Part shown: positions 9,802 to 21,006 of the stretch, piece after piece
Layout of the letters: every line of letters begins with the position of its first letter
Position numbering within the stretch: position 1 is the first letter of the stretch
Assembly (NCBI GenBank): GCA_002270565.1
Contig: NQMI01000022.1
Coordinates: forward strand, 426,517-490,516
Direction: 5' to 3'
DNA length: 64,000 bases
Source: Stenocarpella maydis
Taxonomy: Eukaryota; Ascomycota; Sordariomycetes; Diaporthales; Diaporthaceae
Notes under the pieces: model-generated
Databases searched by the model: none
Seen by the model: the letters and a program-made list of their open reading frames with translations, nothing else
What the model was told of the DNA's origin: nothing
Translations under genes and position numbers: made by a program

Positions 9802-11806
9802 CCTTCCTCCTGTGATCTCTCTCTTAGGTGTGTAGAGGCGAATACGGATTTTCACGCCGAGTGGGTGTTGCTTTCCCGCAAAGAGTCTTGTAGTAGGCTG
9901 CTTTGTGGAAATTCGCTCTTGGCCCTGTAGGCGTGCTGCTCATTTCTGGGGAGCGTTGCGACCGCCTGTCATAGGAGGGGGTTGTTATAGATATTGTCAG
10001 TAGAAGGGAGAAAGGGCTAAGCTCAAGCGATCAACTGTATGACACGAAACCCCGCGTGTGTCACTGCCTCGAAAGAAGGACCCTGCCGCCCCTGGCACTT
10101 ACTGCTCTGTCATGACAAGCGTCTGAAACGTAACAAACGAGCTTCTCTTCTGGCCGGATAGGTAGAGGTGTCAGGCTTTGGCGCTTGGCTCATATTACGG
10201 CGCAAAGACCGGGGCCCAGCCACCTGCCGTATTCTATGAGAAAACAAGGCGGAAGCATTTACGGCACTCCAATACAGACGTCGAACATATCCACTGCTGA
10301 GGATCGCTACCCGAAAATGCCGGCCACGCCTTGGATCAAGACTTTAATCATGCGTGGGCCCCACAGATTGCTTGCTTCGAGCACATACTGGCAACTCGCC
10401 GACTTAGTCACAGCCCCGGAGATGGATATGTTGTAATCTCGATCTCGTCTGCATTGTGTTGTATTCGCTCGAAAATTCCAATTTTAGACACCATAGAGTA
10501 CAGTTCTATTTTCAGGGCCAGCGATAGGTTTGCCTTACGACGCCGGTCGTAAAGTCTCGCATGGTATATAGATTATGTCTTCGTAGGATGAGATGGACGG
10601 CAAGTTAACATAACCTCGCCGTCTTGGCCTCCTCGGACCATGGTTTTTCTCAAGACGAAGCAAGAAGACTCATATTTCCGAGCTGTCGATGTAGGTATTA
10701 GGCTACCCCAAGACCGTGCTTTTGGAATACCTGAACAAATATGTTCAAAATGAGGCTGCTGGCACTTCACGACTTCATCGGACGTCGGGGCGACGTAAGT
10801 GATGCAATTCCATTCAAAAAAAAAATATTAAATAGATGCAGCACCGAACCAGCGATCAAACAATGTATGGCTGAGTGGTTGCATTGACTCGTCTCTCTCT
10901 AACTCTGTCTTTCCATTTTTTTAGGAAGGGGGGGCCTCAAATAACCTCGCTAGTGGGCAACATCCATGCAAGTCACAGGAGTTCACAAACTCTTCCCTTA
11001 CGCTAATATTATTAGCAGGGAAAGACTTGTGAGGCCGAATAACCGCCATTTCTGCGGGAAAGTTTGACTTATACTGAAGCTCATAGACTTGTAAAAGCGA
11101 GGAAAAGACCGCTCCTGCTGGTGATAGCGAGCGATTGTAATCGGATACATAGCCAGCATCTAGTTCTAAACTACGTCTCTAGACGTGAACCCCGCAAAGG
11201 CATGGATCACAACTGAAATATGAAGTTGCCTCTGGGCTTGCCACAACTTACAACTTTACTGTATGTGATGTAGATTTCATTCAACTTATTGGAGGACGAA
11301 GGAAGCGCACGTGTTGCTCCTGTCACTAGTCCCCCACTGATAGAGTCGATTGTACAGCAGGTATCTATTGACAGGGAAATTCTGCAATGATGCCGGGGTG
11401 TTGGATCCCGTTTTCTCCTATTGTTGCGTTTGAGTATCACTTGACTTGTTCACCTGGTTACAGTCGCAGAGAATAGTTAGGCGCACATGTGACTAGGATT
11501 CTGTTCCCGCGATACTCACACATTTCTACAACGAAGAACATCGAAGGAAGCACTTATGCTAAAGGTGGCATATAGAAATGAAAAGAATTACCTGTGCGTA
11601 GAGAGCATGAAGGATGTGGTCATGGCCAAACTATAGTTGCGAAGTGATATTCGTCTGACCACCCGACACATCAGGAAGAATTCAGAAAAGTCAAATATTC
11701 TCTCGCATACCACGACGTCTGAAAACCAGTCCAAATAGCCAAGCCCCCCTGAGCTTTGCATGCCGCGGCTGAGTCTAGACCGAGGCTGTCTCATGCCAGC
11801 ATCAAC
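9802..11806. other. Intergenic, no supported gene
   Basis: About 2 kb without a convincing coding frame. It contains short A and T runs (10817-10826, 10914-10921) and one sequence resembling a tRNA A box at 10868-10880 without a matching B box. Confidence 0.4.
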
Positions 11807-12310
11807 TGCAGTCAACCTACGCCCATCCAGCTTTTTGCGTGCGCACACCCAAAAATACAAAAAATTAAGCGTGCAGCCCCATACAAAATCAAGTACCTTT
11901 TGTAAAACCCCTGCCCAAAACCCCTGCCTAGAACCCCTGCTATAGCTCTCTGATATTTCTACTCTGTCCCTCCTTTTAGAGAGCTCCTTCCTACATTCCT
12001 CCCTCTATCCCTCCAGAGAGCCCCTTCCTCTAGAGGGCCCTTTAGAGAAGTCATTTAGAAGGGCCTTTTAGAGGAAGGGGCTCTTTAGAGGGAGGGGCTC
12101 TCTAAAGGGTAATATAGGAAATAAGGAGCTAAAGGTGCTAGAATCAAGAGGTATAGCATTGCTATTAGAGGGGTAATTAGAGAGCTATAGCAGGGGTTTT
12201 GAGCAGGGGTTTTATAAAAGGTACTTGATTTTGTATGGGGCTGCACGCTTAATTTTTTGCATTTTTGGGTGTGCGTACGGAAAAAGCTGGGTGGGCGTAC
12301 GTTGACTGCA
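11807..12310. mobile_element. 504-bp foldback MITE with long terminal inverted repeats
   Basis: The left end begins TGCAGTCAACCTACGCCC and the right end is its near-perfect reverse complement (TGCAGTCAACGTACGCCC read on the minus strand). Similarity continues inward for about 130 bp, through AATTAAGCGTGCAGCCCCA and AAATCAAGTACCTTTT. The interior (about 11960-12110) is also self-complementary, with many AGAG/CTCT-GGGG motifs, so the whole unit can fold into one long hairpin. Direct repeats TCAAC flank it at 11802-11806 and 12311-12315, a probable 5-bp target duplication. It has no coding capacity, which fits a non-autonomous DNA element. Confidence 0.8.
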
Positions 12311-13986
12311 TCAACTGGTACCAACCTGACGGAGATGATTTACGGAATCTTATTTACATCCAGGTCCCCGTGCTGTCCCTCATAGGAACTTTATATATCA
12401 TTATCAAAACATATTTCCAATGGAGTTCCCTGTGTCCTGAAATAAATGTGGCTTGCAATTCAGGCCCAAAACTGTCAAACGTTATTTTGCGACTCTGAAA
12501 GTTCACGTTGTCAACGGGCAAGCAGAAAGGGGCCCTTAAGCATCTGTGAGGCTGATCCTCGCAAACTTAATCCGACGACCCGACCCGAGTCATGCATACA
12601 CTGCATACACGAATAACCCCATCGGTCATCCGATCCGCAGTGCATCCAAACCAACGCACAAAACCGTGGCGCAGCGCAATAGTCTTATCTCTGGTGCTCC
12701 TAACACCTTCTTGGGCTCACACTAACCATATGAAGCAGCTGTGTGGGACCCATGATGCCCACCAACCCACCGAGCGACGAGGCTTGTTGTGTAGTTTGTG
12801 AACAGTGAACACCAGTGCCGCCTCCGTAGGCCCCGGCCTTCGCCGCCGTTTGCATTGCTCTTCAAGCTCTGCCAAGGCTCAATAGAGTGCCCAGGCGGCG
12901 AAGGCAACGGTTATCGAACATCTCAGCCACAAGCCACAAGGTTTTCCTGGCGGTTCAGGTACGCTTTTTGAGATTTTTCTGTCCCCGGGCTTCGCGGGTG
13001 GCCCAGTTATCATACTCACTCCCACCGCAGATCATTGAGACCTAATTGAGAAGGTGGTTGGCAAGGGCCCTGGCCGCTTTGCCGAGATCTGATAGCCGCT
13101 AGTATAGTCCCTGTTCGTTCCATCATTGATGCCTGTTCACATTGGCTAATGTAGCGCTTCCGCCTCATTATGGCCTTCGGACAATTGCCCAGACGCAGAC
13201 TCGCCGCGACGTTCATCAATGATTTCTCCTATTCCACTTATTTGCGGGCACTTTGACAAGCTTTTCTCGATATGCGGCGCCACTGCAGCTCTCTTCAATG
13301 CAACGTCAACGCCAAGAACCACCCTCCCCCCCCTCCCAAAAAAGGGACTGTGTAACGGTCATTCGCTGAATTGTATTGGATCTAACGTCGAGGCTGGAAA
13401 GATTCCACGGGGTACTGGACAGTGTCCATAATGGCAGATCTCTGGCCGGCCCGGGGGCAATTACACTACCTAGGGTACACCCTCGGGGATCCCAAACCTT
13501 AAATATGGACCTTTCCACCCATCTGAAGTCACCTTTGCTAATATGTAACAAAGGGAGCAAAGTGTGGCCTGGTGGGTACAAGATGAGGAGGTGTATTGTG
13601 TTTATCAGCGATGTCCCCATGGGCTCGTGAATGGCGGCGGAAATATTGTGGGCACCACCTTGTCTGTTGGCTCCGTATTGGTGCGCCTGGTCCTGGGGTC
13701 ACGATTCCACTTCGCATCGCTCCCGCAGCGTACCATCTGCAACTCGTTCTGGAAGGTTTGCTGCCGATTCTCCGGGCGATTTGCCTGTTCCTGTACCTGT
13801 CAGAACGTCTATCACCACATGACTGATACGTTACGACGCGCCTTGCATCGTATGCCCTTGACTTCCTATATAAGGGCCGCGGTGCTGCATCGTATCTCCC
13901 TCCTCTACTCCTTTTATCCTCCCACCCCGTCTGTCCTCGTCAACCGGTCAATTATTCTCCTCTGGGTACTCTGAGTCGACGTCAGG
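12311..13986. other. Intergenic / promoter of the S28 peptidase gene
   Basis: No coding frame is supported in this 1.7-kb stretch. It ends in a CT-rich leader (CCTCCTCTACTCC near 13900) typical of fungal 5' untranslated regions. Confidence 0.4.
13867..13874 (+). promoter_or_regulatory. Probable TATA box of the S28 peptidase gene
   Basis: TATATAAG lies 113 bp upstream of the ATG at 13987 and is followed by a pyrimidine-rich leader, a typical fungal core-promoter layout. Confidence 0.45.
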
Positions 13987-15947
13987 ATGAAGGTGCCAGC
14001 CCTCCTTGCTACCGGCAGCGCGCTGCTCGCTGCCGGCGTGTCAGCCATCAAGCCCGCCAACTTCATGCAACTGGTTCCTCCTCCTCTGAGTATCGCCGAA
14101 ACTGAGTTTGCCGAAAACCTCCAGAGCCGCGATTCCAGCTCCTCGGCCACGATGGGAAAAGGCACGTTCCAGCAGATCCTCGACCACTCGGATCCCTCCA
14201 AGGGTACATTCAGCCAGGCCTTCTGGTGGAGTACCCAGTACTGGCGGGGACCGGGCTCTCCCGTCGTATTCTTCACCCCGGGCGAGGTCGCTGCTGCAGG
14301 GTACACTGGTTACCTGACGAACCAGACCCTCACCGGCCTTATCGCGCAGGAGCTCGGTGCCGCCGCGGTCCTCATGGAGCACAGGTACTGGGGAGAGTCG
14401 AGCCCGTACGACGTGCTGACCACTGAGAATCTGCAATATCTCACCCTGGAGAACGCCATCTACGACACGACGTACTTCGCCAACAACGTCAAGTTCCCCT
14501 TTGCCACCAACGCCAGCAGCAACGCCGACAGTGTGCCCTGGGTGTTCTCCGGTGGTAGCTACAGCGGCGCCCTCTCGGCGTGGGTCGAGAAAGTCGCCCC
14601 TGGCACCTTCTGGACCTACCACGCTTCCAGCGCCGTCGTCGAGGTCATCTATGATTTCGTGAGTTTCATGCCGAGATTGGCACCCATTGGTGGCTTGTGA
14701 TAAAGAGATTAACACGCTTTCATCACAGTGGCAGTACTTTGCGCCTGTGCAGGAGGGCATGCCCGCCAACTGCAGCGCGGACGTGTCCAAGGTGATCGAG
14801 CACGTCGACAGCATCCTCCAGGGCAACGACGACGCAGCGAAGCAGGCGCTCAAGGAGAAGTTCGGCCTCGGATCTGTGGAGCATGATGATGACTTTGCCA
14901 GCGTCCTGGAAAACGGGCCCTGGGAATGGCAGGCGCATGGCGTTGACACTGGTTACTCCGAGTTCTGTATGCAAAACCCCAAGCCTTTCCGGAACAAGGC
15001 CTGGGAGTGATCTCGGGACCACATTCGTGAATGTCCGCTAATCATAGTCTCCACAGTCATGTTCTGCGACAGCGTTGAGAACGTTGGCCCTTTGTACCCC
15101 AACTCAACTGTCGTCCCCGGAGCAGAGGGTGTCGGCTTGGAGAAGGCTCTGGAGGGGTATGCGAACTGGATTAAGACGGAGATCCTCCCAGGCGGTAAGT
15201 CGTCCCAGAGTGCGGAGATGTTTTCTCTTTGAGGGTGCTCTCACTAAGCATTTGTCACACGCGAATAGCCTGCGCTGCCTATGGCTACAGTGAATGGTCA
15301 GGCAACGACAGCACCCTCGCGTGCTTCAACACCTACGACAAGACCAGCCCTATCTACACCGACTTGAGGGTCAACAACGTGGCCGGCCGCCAATGGACGT
15401 GGATGCTCTGCAATAGCCCGTAGGTGCCAAGTCCTTTACTCCTCCGTCAGACCTGGTCTAACTTGATCCTTCCAGCTTCGCCTTCTGGCAGGACGGTGCC
15501 CCAGAGGGCACGCCGACCATTGTCTCGCGCCTGGTCACTGCCGAGTACTGGCAGAGGCAGTGTGGGCTCTTCTTCACCCCGCCAGGTACCTACGGCAGCG
15601 CGCAGGGCAAGACGGTCGCGGATGTCAACGCATACACAGACGGCTGGGACAACGCCGGAAACACGACACGCCTCATCTTCGTCAATGGCCGGTTTGACCC
15701 GTGGAAGGACGCGACCGTCTCGAGCGAGTTCCGGCCGGGCGGGCCGTACCAGGGCACCAAGGACGCCCCTGTTCTGGTCATTCCGGATGGTATCCACTGC
15801 AGCGATTTGATCACCGCCGATGGTTTTGTCAACGCTGGTGTCAAGGCTGTGCAGGATGCCGTGATTGAGCAGGTTGTCGAGTGGGTTGGGGAATTTGATA
15901 CCAAGTCAGGCAAGGCTGAGCGGGCTGTTCTGAACCGACGCTCGTGA
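13987..15947 (+). CDS. Secreted serine peptidase, family S28
   Basis: Five exons (13987-14658, 14729-14966, 15057-15194, 15269-15419, 15476-15947) encode 556 residues. A signal peptide (about residues 1-20, LLAAGVSA) is followed by the S28 hallmarks: QILDHSDPSKGTFSQAFWW, VLMEHRYWGESSP, the nucleophile elbow GGSYSG (Ser191), the acid in FVNGRFDPWKD and the His in VIPDGIHCSD. The alpha/beta-hydrolase core is interrupted by a helical cap with paired Cys (PANCSADV, FCDSVENV, CNSPFAFWQDGAPEG). Fungal members are lysosomal Pro-X carboxypeptidase or DPP-II relatives secreted for acid protein digestion. Several N-glycosylation sites (NQT, NAS, NCS, NST, NTT) fit secretion. All four introns have good GT/AG borders and preserve the frame. 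Confidence 0.92.
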
Positions 15948-16437
15948 GCACCTGTATAGAAACGTTCACAGTATAACATACTATTATAAGTGACTACTGA
16001 TTCTTGTTTAACATAATTACACAGGCATAAGTGAGGGAGGTGTGACGTGGTCCGTGTTTGAACAGAACAGGCTGACCATAATAGACTTCAGCTGCCCTGC
16101 TTGGCCTGAACAAAATACACAGATGGCACAAAGTGTGCTCCCAAGAGCTTGATCCGGATCAAGCAACGAGGGTCATGGTATGTGGCTCAATACTACAAGC
16201 AGGTAAAAGAGGATCACCTCGTCTGTCCGGATGCCCCAGTATGAGCGACCTCTAAACTTTGATCGGCACCCTACCAGGCGAGACCTATCTCAACCACTCC
16301 CAATCACAGTAGAAAGCTCGTCGATAAAGCCGAGTATGTGAGAGTACGTACATTATTTGGAGAGAGATTTGTGTAACTAGTTGATGCAGGTTCATCTGAT
16401 GTGTACAGAACACGCGTTCCAATTACATCCTAGCTGT
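15948..16437. other. Convergent intergenic region
   Basis: Spacer between the S28 gene and the minus-strand monooxygenase gene. No coding signal is seen. ACTATTATAAG near 15980 may belong to a polyadenylation region. Confidence 0.4.
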
Positions 16438-18029
16438 CTATTCGTCTGATGTGTAATACTTACTGGCGATAGGCTGCTGAATCTGGTCAGAGTCAGCAGG
16501 AAGCAGCCGCCTCGATACCTGTTTAAACCTTTCGTATCCCTCATACCAAGCCTCGCCGACACCCTTCATGGGTTCAATACCCTTTTCCTGAACGCCTTCA
16601 TTGACCCAGGCCAGTATCTCTTCCATGTACTCTACCTGGTTGTTGATCAGGCTGTGGAATGCCTTCCCTTTGTCGCCTTTGGCCTTGCGGGCCGCGTAGT
16701 CGCTTCGCATTGCCTCCTCGGACGGAAGCGTGGCCAGACCGGCGTATACGCGAGCAACCACCTCGGCCTGAAAATCGAACATGGAGAAGGTGGAGGTGTA
16801 GTAAGGAACGCCGACAAATGTCAAAGTAGGGTCCGCCATGTAGAACTACGTGGTAATAATGGTTAGTATGAATAGAGCCCTGGGGAAAATGAGATAGCTG
16901 GTGGGGCATTACTGACAATGTCCTTGTGCAAGTTATGTGTCACACACTTGTCTGCCGTGATGATCGTCTTGTCGTCCACGTCCTCAGGGGACATTTTTTC
17001 CGACTCGAGGCCCTTTAGGAAAGGGTATGTGGTCTGGTAGCCTGAGGCAATGATGACATGGTGGATGTCCTGCAGGACCCTTCCATCGGTCAGGTGCACT
17101 GTGCCAGGGATGGGCGAGCCGGGTGTTTCTGCCCCAGAAGATACACAGATCCCCTCATCGAGTTTGAACGAGCTTAAGCCTGGGACCCGCTCCGAGTTGG
17201 GAGGAAGCAATGACTTGTCGAGGTCGAATTTGCCGCCGCGGGAGGATTGATAGGTTTTCTTGGCCAGTCCCTCGAGCTCCTTTGCGATATCAAGAGATGA
17301 GACGCCCGCACCGATGAGCAGGACATTCTGGTCCTTGTAATGGTGTGGGTATCGATAGCTCTTCGAATGTCTGACCCTGTCAGGGTATTTCCTCTTCCAC
17401 TCGGCCAAGCCAGGAACTTCCGGGACGAGAGGGACGTGATAGTGTCCCGCGGCGACGACCACAGAATCGAACGTCCAGTTCTTGTACTGGAACGAATATT
17501 TTCCGTCTTCACCTTTGAAGAGTGTCTTGGTGCGCACCTCCCACTTGCCGGTACCTATGTTCTTGACGGCTTCCTCAACACTGGTGTCGAACACGGTCAC
17601 GTTATCCGCACCAGTCTCTCGTGAGAGACGCTGGATATATGTCTCTATGTCGTGGTGGGTGACATGGTCTGGGGTTCCCTCTGGCCACTGCAGCAGAGTC
17701 GTCTTCATCAATGGCGTTGGCACATTGTTCATGAGTCCCTGATAGCAAGGCCCTGGCGGTGCATGCAGAAGTGCGATATCGTCTTCACCTAGAGGCCCTA
17801 GGACTTTCTTGGAGCTCACGACGCCGTCGGGTGTATGGCTACCCTCTCGGGACTCTGCGCTTGGGTACTCAGGTTCCCGATCCGGCCGTGGATCGAAGTG
17901 CCAGACGCCGCCAGGAACACTGGAGCGTTCGAACACGACGACCTCGAATCCGTGGCGTAGAAGGTGAGCAGCTGATGAGACCCCGCTGATTCCGGCACCA
18001 ATTACCGCCACTGACTTGATTGGGGCCAT
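16438..18029 (-). CDS. Flavin-containing monooxygenase (FMO-like)
   Basis: Exons 16917-18029 and 16438-16845 flank a 71-bp intron (GTCAGT..CGTAG) and encode 506 residues. The FAD-binding GAGISG is at residues 11-16, followed by VVVFERSSVPGGVWHF. The FMO-type segment VVVAAGHYHVPLVPEVPG is near 190-207 and the NADPH-binding GAGVSS near 240-245. An ASGYQTTYPFLKGL stretch corresponds to the family's C-terminal ATGY motif. These enzymes oxygenate nucleophilic N or S atoms; fungal relatives act on amines, thiols or secondary metabolites. Substrate is unknown. The adjacent transporter and peptidase do not form an evident biosynthetic cluster. Confidence 0.9.
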
Positions 18030-19118
18030 TGTTGATTTAGGGTACAGAACCAGTAGTATGTGGTGTCTTCCAAGCAGCCAAGACAGAGCCGAGGATCTTA
18101 GGATCTTGATAAGTCAGGGGCGGTGTCACCAGGCTGAGGATCAGCGACAAGGTCCCGGCCATATAGTATTTATTGTGCTCTTTCGAAATCAGGACGGCCG
18201 ATGGGGTTTTCTCGTGAGGTGAGATCGCGAACAGTTCGATGGAAAGCTAATGCCGCGGTCGGCGCCAACCCGCTGAAGCACGCCATTCACACATGCGAAT
18301 TGCGTTATAGAGGGGTGCCAGCCGCACACACATTCTTGGTTTATCTCCGACCGCGAATTGGTTGAGGACGCAATTTACTGCCCCATACAGAGACATCAAG
18401 TGATCCGCCTGCTGACATATCCGCTCATCCGCGCCCGCGGTGGAATGGAATGATCACTTGCTGGCAGGGGTGAAGTTTGTGCCACATCTGGAGTGACAGA
18501 ATTGCGCTATTCGCGGTATGGTACTACGTGAAGATTAGGAGAGACGAAAAAAACAAATCTCCGCCACCTCCGGACATCCGCACACTTCTCTAAGAGAATA
18601 AAAGGTCAAGTTACGATGCGTCACTAGCTCAACGGAAGCTGACAACGGACCTAATCACCAAAGGAATCCCTGACAGACCGGCTCAAGCCAGCCATGCGAG
18701 TGGAATCGAGATTTGTTTCAGTAAAGTCAAATGAAGATATCCAGGAATAACCGTTATCGATTTGATAGACTCTGAAATTAGCGGCGTTGAACTCTGTGGC
18801 AGACCCCTAATGATGTATCCATAGACTTTTGTCATTACCAAAGCCACAGAAGTACACTTGACTATAAGAGCCTTTCCGCGATAGATCTTGGCTACTTAAT
18901 TGCATCAATCTGCATTGAATTTCACCCAGACAGCCGGTCATAACCAAGACTGAGCCGACAGCCATCTTGCAGTAGATGTTTCAGTTAGTCAGCCCTTTCA
19001 TATTAAGGTTGCATATCGCTATTCTATTGGGAACAAGCAGGTTATTCCCAGATTAATATTGTGGGATCGACAACTGAGATTGAAAGCAGCAACACAATCG
19101 AAACAAGGCGCTGTCCGA
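18030..19118. other. Intergenic / promoter of the monooxygenase gene
   Basis: No coding frame is supported. The 3' side should contain the monooxygenase promoter and the 5' side the transporter terminator region. It is moderately AT-rich without clear repeats. Confidence 0.4.
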
Positions 19119-21006
19119 TTATGCCACCTGCTCGACCCTGCTCTTCTCATCCTCAGTACTGGGCGAAATAGTGTAGGCGTCCACGTGAGCCTTGGAAAAG
19201 TTCCGCGCGGTAACCTTGTTCGTAAACAGAAGGTCAAGCTCCTCATACGTGCGGCCTTTCACCTCTGGTAATCGGAAGTAGGCCCAAATGAACACGCAGA
19301 GGGAAGTAGAGCCCCAGAAGAAGCCGGTCTTCCCCCGAAGATTCCATTCGGTTGGGTTCCTTGATCATTGTCAGAAGGTTTCCAGGTCGCGGGCAAGGCC
19401 AAGTACTTACATCATATATGCTCGCAAAACTTGCGAGACGATGTTGGTAAGCTGGTATGCGTTGCGCGCTAGGACCACGGAGAGCGGTCGAAGTCGGACA
19501 GAAGACGTCTCGGAGATGATACTATACTGTGGAATTATCAGCAGATGCAAGAGACCTACTATAAATGCAGTCACGTACAGCAATGGGCCCGATTGTCAAG
19601 GAGTATATGAAAAGCCAGAGGACACATAACCCCCCTGATGGCCAAAGGGCATTGTCGCCAGCGGATACATCAAGAATTCCGATGATGAAGAGAATCAAGC
19701 CTAGTATTCCTATTCCAACGACATAAATCGGACGACGTCCCCAGTACGAGATGAGCCACCAGGACCTAGAGACCCCATGGTTAGACAAGTGCGTAAGAGA
19801 AAGTTGCTTAAGTGGAAGACTTACAGAACTGTCCCAATAAATGCCATTCCTGTCGCTCCCAATCCCAACTCAAACGCCTTGGCGGTGGGCATGCCAGCAG
19901 TTGTGAAGAAGTATGTCGGTGTATAAGCGAAGCTGCTTCCAGAGAGGACCTGGCCAGCGAATACCACCATGACAATTTCGCTGCGGCGCAAGTCAACACC
20001 TCTGAAGCAGTCGTTGTAGGTTGCGCCCTTTGTGACCTCGGACTCGATCTTGGTCGTGTGCATCATCATGGCCAGCTGCGCCGAGACCTGCTCTTCCGTC
20101 TTGTCTGGGCCACTCAGGCGAAAGATGGAGGTTCTCGCCTCATCCAACCGGTCTTTTCTGACTAGGAACCAAGGAGATTCAGGGGCAAAGTACGCAATCA
20201 CCATCACTGGTGTAGGCCAGAGCCACTGGATCGCGAAGGGGATGCGATATCCCATCTCGTCCTCGATATTGAGACATCCCCGCAAGACGCCCGCTGCGAT
20301 GAGCTGGCCGATGGCCCAGCAGAGGTTAACGTACGTGGTCATGTAACCACGAAGGTTCGTCGGGCAGACCTCGGAGGCATACGCCGGGCTGAGAGTGGCA
20401 AACACGCCCCAGGAAAGACCGCACAGAACCTGTCCAACAAGCAGCACCTCGGGCCCAGAGGCAAAAAATGTCAAGAATATGAAGGCGTTCAAGAAGGCCA
20501 TGGCAATGATGAGGACCCATCGATAGCCGTACTTTGAGGCGAAATACCCGTTGATAAGACCTCCAAGGATTCCGCCGGCAGTACTACTCATGCTAAGCCC
20601 AGTCTGCCAGGGGCCGGAGACCTGCCAGCCGATTTCACTGCCATACCAGTTCCCAAATTTCTTCTGGAATTCAGGATAAGCGAAGAAGTTGCCCATGAGA
20701 ATTGTGTCGTATCTTTATTGCAGCGCGTCAGCTTCAAGGCTGGGGGGGAGGAGGGGGTGAACCGCAGCCTCGCGGGTACATTGGAGAAAAGAGACGTGAG
20801 TCTCACCCTTCCATGATAATCGACATGGATATCATGACGGACCAGAAGACTGCCCTCCGGTTCTGGCTGAAGGCCTGCCGCAGTGTCTGTGCATGTTCGT
20901 CTTCCGTGGCCTGCTTGGCATCGAAGACGGCGGTGTGCCCGAGCTTTTCCTCCAACTCGTGGTCGGCCGCCTTCTGCGCGCCGCTCGCGTACATGTTCCT
21001 GTCCAT
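19119..21006 (-). CDS. MFS sugar transporter, maltose-permease type
   Basis: Five exons (20807-21006, 19825-20712, 19579-19765, 19411-19526, 19119-19359) give 543 residues; introns are 94, 59, 52 and 51 bp. The start was set at the ATG at 21006, which opens a hydrophilic N-tail ending SMSIIMEGYDTILMGNFF, the signature of fungal alpha-glucoside/maltose permeases. Other sugar-porter motifs follow: FASKYGYRW (G-x-K-Y-G-R type loop), PESPWFLVRKDRLDEA, SYWGRRPIYVVG and YFRLPEVKGRTYEELD near the C-terminus. About 12 hydrophobic segments are visible. The substrate is probably a disaccharide or hexose, by family. A TATA-like motif lies about 135 bp upstream. Confidence 0.92.

Noticed and set aside
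14041..14949. A 302-codon minus-strand frame opposite the S28 peptidase exons
   Set aside because: Antisense shadow of a well-supported gene; it crosses an intron and has no domain.
13987..21006. A secondary-metabolite cluster formed by the peptidase, monooxygenase and transporter
   Set aside because: No backbone enzyme (PKS, NRPS or terpene synthase) or pathway regulator lies nearby, and the transporter is of sugar type.
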